Below are positions 4,952-10,800 of a stretch of 10,800 nucleotides of DNA, in pieces. Source of the DNA: Clostridia bacterium. Its GTDB lineage: Bacteria; Bacillota; Clostridia; Christensenellales; Aristaeellaceae. Location of the stretch: the NCBI GenBank assembly GCA_017469605.1, contig JAFUGB010000418.1, positions 1 to 10,800 of the forward strand, in the 5' to 3' direction. The notes under the pieces are model-generated. The model saw only the letters and a program-made list of their open reading frames with translations, ran no database searches and was not told where the DNA came from. A program made the position numbers and the translations under genes. Position 1 is the stretch's first letter; each line of letters starts with the position of its first letter.

Positions 4952-6084
4952 TTTGTTTCCTCCTTCTGTTTTTCAAGATCACGGATGGCTGTTTCGGTTT
5001 GGCTGCAAAAGCGCAGCCCGCGGGACAATACATATTCCTTCGTTCGCCGCATGCTCAGGAGCACGGCGGCGTCAAGATCGGTTTTTGCCAGCCGGCGCAT
5101 CTCGGAAAGTCCCGGGTAATCGGCGCGGTTCGGCTCAATGGCGTCGGCAATGAACAGCACCTTGTCCAGCGTACGCATGCCGGCCTTGCCTGTGGTATGG
5201 CAGGCGATGGCCGACAGCACGGCGCCGTTGGAAACGCCCAATTCATGTTCGGCAATAGCGGCGGCCACCGGCCCATGCAGCAGGTTGCCGTCTTCCAGGA
5301 TCTCCCGGGACAGGCGCAGCCCGTACCGCGCGGCCAATGCCCGCATTTGATCGAGCGGCAAAGGCTTGGCAATATCGTGCAGCATGGCGGCTATAGCGGC
5401 GGCCTGCATGGACGCGCCCCAGCGCAGCGCCAGATCCACCGCCGTTTGCCGCACGCCCAGGGTATGCCGGACGCGCTTCTCCCTCATGCCGTATCGCGCC
5501 AAATCAGGGAGGTAATCGGGCTGGTACAGTCCGCGGAGGGCGATATAGCGGGCAATTTCCCGGGGCAGGAGCGCTTCGGCGTCGTCCAGGGCGCGCAGCC
5601 GCTTCAGCACATCGCCGCTGGAAGCCTTGATTTCAACCTGGGATAGAATATCGACCCTGGCGCCGGGCACAGGGTAGGCCGCGTCAAATCCCGGACGGGG
5701 ACATACGTAAAAATCGCAGAGCGCGAACAAATCGTCGGCCTGGTACCAGCGCCGCAGCGTGGGCAGCTTATCCGCTCCCAAAATCCAGGTGATCCGGGCC
5801 CCGGGGTATCGCCGCAGGAGCAGCCGAACGGTATCCACCGCGTAGCAGGGGCCGGCGCGCAGTTCAATATCGCTGGCTTCCAGGCGATCGGATACGCAGG
5901 CGGCCAGGCGGCACATTTCCAGCCTGTCCTCCGCCGGCGCCTGCGGCCGGGCCCGATGCGCCGGGGTCAGGCAAGGGGCCAAGAGCACCCTGTCAAGCCC
6001 GGCATCCAGCGCGGCCCTTGCCGCGTGCAGATGGCCCACATGAATGGGATCCATCATGCCGCCCAGCACGCCGATCCTTTGCAT
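4948..6084 (-). CDS. NadD-YqeK fusion: nicotinate-nucleotide adenylyltransferase plus HD-domain hydrolase
   Basis: The 378-residue protein joins two enzymes that are usually separate, each about 190 residues. Residues 1-190 are NadD: GVLGGMMDPIHVGHLHAAR (5-23) carries the HxGH nucleotidyl-transfer motif (His15, His18), WILGADKLPTLRRWYQ (100-115) the substrate region, and ASSGDVLKRL (154-163) a variant of the usual SSTxIR motif. NadD makes nicotinic acid adenine dinucleotide from the mononucleotide and ATP. Residues 195-378 are a YqeK-type HD domain: RVRHTLGV (204-211), MLHDIAK (234-240), LLHGPVAA (268-275), ACHTTGKAGM (294-303) and FIADAIEPNR (311-320). Members studied hydrolyse Ap4A symmetrically to ADP. 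I chose the ATG at 6082-6084 because GGAGG lies 5 nt upstream; an in-frame TTG at 6096 would fall within that site. First gene of the operon with rsfS. Confidence 0.92.
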   Translation of the reverse strand: MQRIGVLGGMMDPIHVGHLHAARAALDAGLDRVLLAPCLTPAHRARPQAPAEDRLEMCRLAACVSDRLEASDIELRAGPCYAVDTVRLLLRRYPGARITWILGADKLPTLRRWYQADDLFALCDFYVCPRPGFDAAYPVPGARVDILSQVEIKASSGDVLKRLRALDDAEALLPREIARYIALRGLYQPDYLPDLARYGMREKRVRHTLGVRQTAVDLALRWGASMQAAAIAAMLHDIAKPLPLDQMRALAARYGLRLSREILEDGNLLHGPVAAAIAEHELGVSNGAVLSAIACHTTGKAGMRTLDKVLFIADAIEPNRADYPGLSEMRRLAKTDLDAAVLLSMRRTKEYVLSRGLRFCSQTETAIRDLEKQKEETK

Positions 6085-6113
6085 ACACACCTCCAATGTT
6101 TCCTGCTGGTAAT

Positions 6114-6142
6114 ATTATACCGCATTTTGAAGCAAATTACAA
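6114..6142 (-). promoter_or_regulatory. Sigma-A promoter of the NadD-YqeK/rsfS operon
   Basis: On the minus strand: TTGTAA (6137-6142), a 17-bp spacer and TATAAT (6114-6119). The predicted leader is about 22 nt with the GGAGG site inside. The -35 overlaps the region just before the divergent gene at 6161, for which I found no convincing promoter. Confidence 0.65.
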
Positions 6143-6160
6143 ATACAAAGGAGGCATTTG

Positions 6161-7000
6161 ATGCAGGAATACTTACAAAAAACACATTTGAGCGCCATCA
6201 TGGATGAAATTGGCGCGGTGCTTTTGCTGCTGGCGGGAAGCCTGGCGCTGTATCTTCTGCTTTGGGGACTGCGGCCCATGTCGCTGCTGGCGGGCCTGTC
6301 CACCTTTACGCTGTGCCTGCTGCTGCGGGCCCGCACCCGGGAAAGGCGCCTGCGGCAGCGGGAGGACAGGCTGCGGCGGCGCATTGGCGGGGAAATGAAG
6401 CTGGAGGCCTGGACGGTGTGCACGCCCCGGCGGGCGCATTTTGAAACGGCGCTGCTGCTTTGCGGCCTGCGGCCCATGGTGCTGGAAAAAATGACCGGAA
6501 AAGGCGTATCCTGCCTGCTGCCCGATCTGAATATCCGCGCCCTGATCGCCTGCGCCCAGCTGCCGGCCCAGGAAAAGCTGAGCGCCCGGGAGGTGGCCGC
6601 TTTTCAGCGGACCTGCGCCGTGCTGGGCGCGGACAGGGGGTATCTGTGCGGCGCGGACGCCGACCCTGAGGCGCTGGAGCAGGCGCGCCTGTCACCGAAA
6701 ATCATTGTTGTGGATCGGGAGCGCATGATCGCCCTGGCAGGCGCGGCCGAACCCGCCCGGGACGCGCAGCTGGTGGCGCTGGGGCGGCGCTTTGCCGGAA
6801 ATCGCAGCCTGCGCGCCATAAAAAAAACGGTGCTGGAGCGGCACCGTGCCCCCAAATACCTGCTGTATGGGCTCCTGCTGTCGGGATTGTTCATTTTGTC
6901 CGGCCAGGCCGTCTACGCCGCCGCGGGCTGCGCGTGTCTGCTGCTGATGGCGGCCTGCCGCGCGCTGGCGGGAAAAAGAGCCGGGGACCTGCTGGAATAG
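6161..7000 (+). CDS. Four-helix membrane protein with a possible degenerate Mrr-like cytoplasmic domain
   Basis: The 279-residue protein has two helices near the N-terminus (about 17-36 and 39-56), a basic stretch (RARTRERRLRQREDRLRRR, 56-74), a soluble middle (75-225) and two more helices (233-250 and 251-268). The middle resembles restriction-endonuclease-like Mrr domains: GKGVSCLLPDLNIRALIACAQLP (114-135) for the core strands, a helix, then GADRGYLCGADADPEALEQA (156-175) and KIIVVDRERMIALA (180-193), like the family's late GAxxGxxxT...A and IxLID segments. The usual catalytic Gln/Glu-x-Lys appears as QLP (133-135), so nuclease activity looks lost. This assignment is tentative. The ATG follows AAAGGAGG by 6 nt; the TTG just before it is in frame but poorly spaced. 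Confidence 0.6.
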   Translation: MQEYLQKTHLSAIMDEIGAVLLLLAGSLALYLLLWGLRPMSLLAGLSTFTLCLLLRARTRERRLRQREDRLRRRIGGEMKLEAWTVCTPRRAHFETALLLCGLRPMVLEKMTGKGVSCLLPDLNIRALIACAQLPAQEKLSAREVAAFQRTCAVLGADRGYLCGADADPEALEQARLSPKIIVVDRERMIALAGAAEPARDAQLVALGRRFAGNRSLRAIKKTVLERHRAPKYLLYGLLLSGLFILSGQAVYAAAGCACLLLMAACRALAGKRAGDLLE

Positions 7001-7002
7001 CG

Positions 7003-7031
7003 TTGTCAAATCGGCGGTTTTGTTATACAAT
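7003..7031 (+). promoter_or_regulatory. Sigma-A promoter of the DHH phosphoesterase pair
   Basis: TTGTCA (7003-7008), a 17-bp spacer and TACAAT (7026-7031), each one mismatch from consensus, starting right after the stop of the upstream gene. It lets the DHH pair be expressed separately from the membrane protein. Confidence 0.65.
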
Positions 7032-7062
7032 ATCGGTAATTACTGAAGATATGGAGCAAGCT

Positions 7063-8007
7063 ATGTTTGAAAACGTGTATCGGTTGATCCAGTCCCATGG
7101 CACCATTATCCTGCACCGCCACAAAAGCCCGGATGGCGACGCCCTGGGAAGCCAGATCGGCCTGAAGCATATCATCCTGGAGAACTGGCCGGAAAAGCGC
7201 GTTTATATGGTGGGAGACGCCGCCGGACGCTACGCATTCATGGAAGATTCCGTCATGGATGAGGTTCCGGACGAAGCCTACACGGGGGCGCTGGCCATCG
7301 TGCTGGATACCTCGGCCAAGGCGCTGATCAGCGACGGCCGCTGGCCGCTGGCCGCGGATACCGCCCGCATCGATCATCATATTTTTGTGGAACAGATCTG
7401 TGATACTGAAGTTACCGATACCGGCTTTGAAAGCTGCTGCGGATTGGTAACGCAGTTTGCCGTGGAATGCGGGCTGAGGGTGCCGCGCCTGGCAGCGCAA
7501 TCGCTGTTCACCGGCATGGTGACCGACAGCGGCCGCTTCCGTTTTGATTCCACCACCGCGCGCACCTTCCGCCTGGCGGCCTTCCTGATGGAGCAGCCCA
7601 TCGAGACCAACGGGCTGTACCGCAATCTGTATGCCAACGATCTGGAACAGGTCCGGCTGAAGGCCAAATTCATGGAAAAAATCAGGCTTACCGCCAACGG
7701 CGTGGCTTATATATACACCACCCGGGAGGAAATGGAAACGCTGGGAGCCGATCTGTTTACCGTTTCCCGGGGAATGGTGGGCGTGATGAACGATATCAAA
7801 GGCGTGGACATCTGGGTAAATTTCACCGAGTGTCCCGAAGGCGTGGCTTGCGAGCTGCGGTCGGTGTATCAGAATATCAATCCCGTGGCCGTAAAGTACG
7901 GCGGTGGCGGGCATCAAAAGGCCAGCGGCGCCACCGTGGCTGATCGGCAAACGGCCATGGCCATGCTGAGCGATTTGGATGAAATGGCGGGTACAGCCCA
8001 TGAATGA
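7063..8007 (+). CDS. DHH/DHHA1 phosphoesterase, NrnA-like, first of a tandem pair
   Basis: The 314-residue protein has the normal NrnA/DhhP length and motif order: HRHKSPDGDALGSQ (18-31; His20, Asp24, Asp26), LDTS (81-84; Asp82), RIDHH (102-106), GMVTDSGRFRF (151-161; Asp155) and the DHHA1 substrate-binding GGGGHQKASGATV (280-292). All metal ligands for a two-manganese centre are kept. Family members cleave nanoRNA and pAp, or the second messengers pApA and c-di-AMP; the exact substrate cannot be read here. I chose the ATG at 7063 because GGAG lies 6 nt upstream; the in-frame ATG at 7051 lacks a good site. The 3' end overlaps the next, paralogous gene by 8 bp. Confidence 0.9.
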   Translation: MFENVYRLIQSHGTIILHRHKSPDGDALGSQIGLKHIILENWPEKRVYMVGDAAGRYAFMEDSVMDEVPDEAYTGALAIVLDTSAKALISDGRWPLAADTARIDHHIFVEQICDTEVTDTGFESCCGLVTQFAVECGLRVPRLAAQSLFTGMVTDSGRFRFDSTTARTFRLAAFLMEQPIETNGLYRNLYANDLEQVRLKAKFMEKIRLTANGVAYIYTTREEMETLGADLFTVSRGMVGVMNDIKGVDIWVNFTECPEGVACELRSVYQNINPVAVKYGGGGHQKASGATVADRQTAMAMLSDLDEMAGTAHE

Positions 8008-8986
8008 GCAGGTAAAAAAAGCAATTCTGGATAAGATCAGGTCGTATGATACCATCCTGGTCTTCCGGCATAAACGCATGGACGGCGACTGCGTGGGCGC
8101 CAGCATGGGCCTGCGGGATATATTGCGCGCCACCTGGCCGGAAAAGCGGGTTTGGGTGATTGACAGCCAGCGGAGCGAGTATTTGGCCTTTGCGGATGAC
8201 GCCGACCCCGAGGTGCCGGACGGCATGTATGCCCGGGCCCTGGGCATCGTGGTGGATACCGCCAACAGCGACCGGATCTCCAATGAAAAGTATGCCTTGT
8301 GCCGGGAACTGGTTAAAATTGACCATCACATCCCGGTGGAAAACTACGGCACGCTCAACTGGGTGGAGGAGGATCGCTCCTCCGCCTGCGAAATGATCGC
8401 CGGTTTTTACGCCTCCTTTTCGGACACGCTGCGCATCACCCGGAAGGCCGCCACTTTTATTTATATGGGGATGGTGACCGACAGCGGCCGGTTCCGCTTT
8501 GAGGGCGTTACCGGGGAAACCCTGCGCCTGGCCGGGCTGATGCTGGATCAGGGCGTGGAAACCGAAAAGCTGTACGCCCATCTGTATTTGCAGGATTTTG
8601 ATATGCTCAGCTTCAAGGCCTATGTGTACGAGCATATGCAGCGCACCGAAAACGGCGTGGTATATCTGTATATTGACAGAGAGATGCAGCGCAGATTCGG
8701 CCTGACCTTTGAATCGGCCAGCAGCGCCATTTCCTATCTGGAGAGCATCCGGGACTGCCTTTGCTGGCTGGCCTTTATAGAGCCGGCGGAGGGCGATCCC
8801 GCCATTCGCGTGCGCGTGCGCAGCCGCTTTGTGGCCACCAACGGGATCTCCCAGCGCTTCCATGGCGGCGGCCATGCCCTGGCCAGCGGCGCCACGGTAT
8901 ACAGCCGGGAGGAGGCCATGCTGCTGGTAGACGCGGCCGACGCACTGCTGCGCGAATACAAGCAGACCCACGAGGGCTGGATGTAA
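8000..8986 (+). CDS. DHH/DHHA1 phosphoesterase, NrnA-like, second of a tandem pair
   Basis: The 328-residue paralogue of the preceding protein keeps every catalytic motif: FRHKRMDGDCVGAS (22-35; His24, Asp28, Asp30), VVDTANSDRIS (84-94; Asp86), KIDHHIPVENYG (106-117), GMVTDSGRFRF (157-167; Asp161) and HGGGHALASGATVY (288-301). Pro in the first motif (SPDGD in the partner) is Met here. The second motif DTANSDRI is closer to classical NrnA than the DTSAKALI of the partner. Both proteins share WPEKRV and GMVTDSGRFRF word for word, pointing to gene duplication. The ATG at 8000 lies inside the 3' end of the upstream gene with no clear Shine-Dalgarno, so translation is probably coupled; an in-frame ATG at 7979 is an alternative. 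The following 8987-9105 stretch has no gene and no clear terminator. Confidence 0.88.
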   Translation: MNEQVKKAILDKIRSYDTILVFRHKRMDGDCVGASMGLRDILRATWPEKRVWVIDSQRSEYLAFADDADPEVPDGMYARALGIVVDTANSDRISNEKYALCRELVKIDHHIPVENYGTLNWVEEDRSSACEMIAGFYASFSDTLRITRKAATFIYMGMVTDSGRFRFEGVTGETLRLAGLMLDQGVETEKLYAHLYLQDFDMLSFKAYVYEHMQRTENGVVYLYIDREMQRRFGLTFESASSAISYLESIRDCLCWLAFIEPAEGDPAIRVRVRSRFVATNGISQRFHGGGHALASGATVYSREEAMLLVDAADALLREYKQTHEGWM

Positions 8987-9105
8987 GCGCCCGAAAAAAA
9001 GGCGGGGCAGGGCGGGCCGCGCTCCTTTCTGCGGATGGTTTTTCCACAGATAATACAAAGCGGCGTTTTTTCGTTGAAAGTACAGGAAAAACACAGCAGA
9101 ATCGC

Positions 9106-9134
9106 TTGTATACATTCATAAAACTGCGTATAAT
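9106..9134 (+). promoter_or_regulatory. Sigma-A promoter of the branched-chain amino-acid transporter genes
   Basis: TTGTAT (9106-9111), a 17-bp spacer and a perfect TATAAT (9129-9134). The predicted leader is about 45 nt, ending in GGGAGG (9172-9177) 8 nt before the ATG. I saw no attenuator-like hairpin in the leader beyond a 4-bp TTCG/CGAA stem. Confidence 0.7.
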
Positions 9135-9185
9135 ATCCATATTCGGCATTTGTCGAAGCAATACTGATTTTGGGAGGATAAAAAC

Positions 9186-10319
9186 ATGAAAAAGCTCTTT
9201 GCCATGATGCTGGTTGTTTGTATGCTGCTGACCGGCCTGTCCGCTCTGGCCGAGGACGCGCCCCTAAAGATTGCCGTGATCGGCCCCTTCACCGGCGGTG
9301 CCGATATTTATGGCAAGGCCTGCAAGTGGGGCGCTGAGGTTGCCCGCGATGAGATCAACGCCCTGGGCGGCATGCAGATTGAGCTGATTGAGCTGGACGA
9401 CATGCATGACCCCGAAACCTCTGTGACCGCCTATTATACCGCCATCGACCGGGGCGCGCAGATGATTGACGGCACCACCACCACCGGCCCCTGCCTGGCC
9501 GTCAGCGCCCAGGCCTTTGAGGACCGTATGTTCATGCTGACGCCCTCCGCCTCCAACGACGGCGTTGTGGCCGATAAGGACAATATGTACCAGGTCTGCT
9601 TCCAGGATCCGCAGATGGGCGTTATCCCCGCTGATATGATCAAGGAAAACGGCATGGGCACCAAGGTCGCCGTGATCTACAACATCTCCGATGACTATTC
9701 CACCACCATCGCCCAGTCCTTCAAGGCTGAGGCCGAAAAGGTTGGCCTGGAGATCGTTTCCGAAACCACCTTCATTGAAGGCGACGCCGACTATTCCACG
9801 CAGATCCTGAAGGCCAAGGACGCCGGCGCTGACCTGGTGTTCCTGCCCATCTATTATGGCCCCGCCTCCCTGATCCTGCGCGCCGCCAAGGATATCGACT
9901 ATGCGCCCGTGTTCTTCGGCGTGGACGGCATGGACGGCATCCTGACCCTGGAGAACTTTGATACCTCCCTGGCCGAGGGCGTGGTCCTGCTGACCCCCTT
10001 CTCCGCGTATGATACCGACGACGCCGTGGTAAGCTTTGTGGAAAAGTACACCGCCATCTCCGAGAACGGCGTGCTGCCCAACCAGTTTGCCGCCGACTCC
10101 TATGACGCCATTTACGCCCTGTATCAGGCCAGCGTCAACGCCGGCATCAATGGCGATACCTCCTTTGAGGACGCCTGCGAGCTGCTGATCGAGCAGTTCT
10201 CCAGCATGGAGTACAGCTGCCTGACCGGCACCATGCGCTGGGACGAGACCGGCGCTGTCAATAAGCTGCCCACCGCCTATGTGATCCAGGACGGCGGCTA
10301 TGCGCCCTACGCCAAGTGA
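9186..10319 (+). CDS. Branched-chain amino-acid ABC transporter substrate-binding protein, LivJ/LivK type
   Basis: The 377-residue protein starts with a signal peptide (MKKLFAMMLVVCMLLTGLSALA, cleavage after residue 22). The mature part is a type I periplasmic-binding fold (Peripla_BP_6): LKIAVIGPFTGGADIYGK (27-44), the ligand-loop region MLTPSASNDGV (117-127), the domain hinge KVAVIYNISDDYSTTIAQSF (160-179), and DLVFLPIYYGP (216-226). It would capture Leu, Ile, Val or a related amino acid outside the membrane and hand it to the permease pair. Cys12 is not in a lipobox, so the protein looks secreted by signal peptidase I; a Gram-positive cell would normally lipidate it. The gene prefers C-ending codons (GCC, ACC, TCC, ATC) more than its neighbours, suggesting high expression. 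The permease gene follows after 140 nt. Confidence 0.9.
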   Translation: MKKLFAMMLVVCMLLTGLSALAEDAPLKIAVIGPFTGGADIYGKACKWGAEVARDEINALGGMQIELIELDDMHDPETSVTAYYTAIDRGAQMIDGTTTTGPCLAVSAQAFEDRMFMLTPSASNDGVVADKDNMYQVCFQDPQMGVIPADMIKENGMGTKVAVIYNISDDYSTTIAQSFKAEAEKVGLEIVSETTFIEGDADYSTQILKAKDAGADLVFLPIYYGPASLILRAAKDIDYAPVFFGVDGMDGILTLENFDTSLAEGVVLLTPFSAYDTDDAVVSFVEKYTAISENGVLPNQFAADSYDAIYALYQASVNAGINGDTSFEDACELLIEQFSSMEYSCLTGTMRWDETGAVNKLPTAYVIQDGGYAPYAK

Positions 10320-10334
10320 TCAATCCCTGAAGCG

Positions 10335-10358
10335 TTCCTTTTCCCGCGCGGAAAGGAA
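10335..10358 (+). other. Imperfect hairpin 1 between the binding-protein and permease genes
   Basis: TTCCTTTTCC (10335-10344) pairs with GGAAAGGAA (10350-10358) over 9 bp with one bulged T and a 5-nt GC loop, beginning 15 nt after the stop codon. No U-run follows. It may protect the 3' end of the upper transcript. Confidence 0.4.
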
Positions 10359-10375
10359 GGATTAAGGCATACCGA

Positions 10376-10402
10376 CATCCGGCGGCTTTCAGCCGTCGGA
10401 TG
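10376..10402 (+). terminator. GC-rich hairpin 2, possible partial terminator before livH
   Basis: CATCCGGCGGC (10376-10386) pairs with GCCGTCGGATG (10392-10402) over 11 bp with one G.T and a 5-nt loop. It is followed by CTGGTTGCTTTT, a poor U-run, so termination would be incomplete. This is a common way to make more binding protein than permease from one promoter. Confidence 0.5.
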
Positions 10403-10459
10403 CTGGTTGCTTTTGGCAGAACTGATTTTTGGCAAAACACTGTACAAGGAGTTAAAAAC

Positions 10460-10800
10460 ATGGTTGCGTTCCTGCGCTATCTGATCAACGGGATCAGTCT
10501 GGGAAGTGTATACGCCATCATCGCTTTGGGCTATTCCATGGTATACGGCATCGCCAAGATGCTGAACTTTGCCCATGGCGATATCATCATGGTCGGCGCG
10601 TATATTGTTTTCTGCGTGATGGTTTATTTAAAGCTTCCGGCTTTGCTGGCGGTCATCTGCGCGGTGGCGGTATGTACGCTGCTGGGCGTGATCATTGAAC
10701 GGCTTGCCTATAAGCCCCTGCGCCAATCGGCCTCCCTGGCCGTGCTGATCACCGCCATTGGCGTCAGCTATTTCCTGCAAAACGCCGCCATGCTGATCTG
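10460..10800 (+). CDS. livH: Branched-chain amino-acid ABC transporter permease LivH, partial (5' end)
   Basis: The first 113 codons are present; the gene runs off the right edge. The start ATG follows AAGGAG (10446-10451) by 8 nt. The translation has membrane helices at about 6-29, 41-58 and 60-80. It carries the LivH signature ISLGSVYAIIALGYSMVYGI (12-31) followed by AKMLNFAHGDIIMVGAY (32-48), then IERLAYKPLRQSASLAVLIT (79-98), the conserved segment just before the next helix. LivH pairs with LivM to form the membrane channel of the importer fed by the binding protein just upstream. LivM and the ATPases LivG and LivF are expected to the right of the window. Confidence 0.93.
   Translation, partial: MVAFLRYLINGISLGSVYAIIALGYSMVYGIAKMLNFAHGDIIMVGAYIVFCVMVYLKLPALLAVICAVAVCTLLGVIIERLAYKPLRQSASLAVLITAIGVSYFLQNAAMLI

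Noticed and set aside
4999..5646. Plus-strand 215-codon frame opposite the NadD-YqeK gene
   Set aside because: Antisense shadow of a gene with clear motifs in both domains.
8990..9090. Terminator after the second DHH gene
   Set aside because: There are A and T runs and a 4-bp CCGC/GCGG stem, but no hairpin of useful length next to a T-run.
7006..9115. Long minus-strand frames across the two DHH genes
   Set aside because: Rich in His and Gly as expected from antisense of GC-rich genes, with no start signals; the plus-strand genes carry intact catalytic motifs.

Overview
The window looks like a chromosomal stretch from a fairly GC-rich Bacillota (Clostridia-type) bacterium. Reasons: strong AGGAGG-type ribosome binding sites, near-consensus sigma-A promoters in AT-rich gaps, a nadD-yqeK-rsfS gene order known from Firmicutes, a YozG/YoaS-type regulator/membrane pair, and NrnA-type DHH phosphoesterases. 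I cannot name the species. A Christensenellales-like gut or rumen lineage is a guess, based on the style of the non-lipoprotein signal peptide on the binding protein. No rRNA, tRNA, insertion sequence, phage gene or CRISPR array was seen.

Layout. (1) 1-137, minus: 5' end of an OadG-like sodium-pump decarboxylase gamma subunit gene. It has a near-consensus promoter at 301-328 and a roughly 157-nt leader that can fold. (2) 426-1351, minus: a DUF2975 membrane protein followed by a small Cro/CI-type regulator and perhaps a weak third ORF, driven by a consensus promoter at 1382-1410. (3) 1529-2801, plus: an aspartate-type aminotransferase with its own promoter. (4) 2822-3075, plus: a tiny DUF378 membrane protein whose Shine-Dalgarno lies inside a 15-bp hairpin; a bidirectional terminator follows at 3153-3194. 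(5) 3206-4156, minus: a membrane-anchored alanine-rich coiled-coil protein with 18-residue tandem repeats. (6) 4218-6084, minus: a tightly overlapping operon of a NadD-YqeK fusion, RsfS and a cysteine-free ArsC/Spx-like protein. (7) 6161-8986, plus: a four-helix membrane protein with a possible degenerate Mrr-like domain, then two overlapping paralogous DHH/DHHA1 phosphoesterases. (8) 9106-10800, plus: a branched-chain amino-acid ABC importer locus (binding protein, then the start of the LivH permease), with two hairpins between the genes.

Working together. Block 6 joins NAD synthesis (NadD), probable Ap4A breakdown (YqeK domain) and ribosome silencing (RsfS), all linked to nutrient and stress state. 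The nearby DHH pair probably degrades short RNAs, pAp or cyclic dinucleotides, so the central part is rich in nucleotide metabolism. Blocks 3 and 8 concern amino-acid metabolism and uptake. Most of the window is ordinary chromosomal content. The less ordinary points are the structured oadG leader, a 14-mer shared by two promoters, the hairpin over the DUF378 start, the 18-residue repeat protein, the cysteine-free ArsC-like protein, the NadD-YqeK fusion and the tandem DHH pair. I did not find a clear new defence or mobile system.
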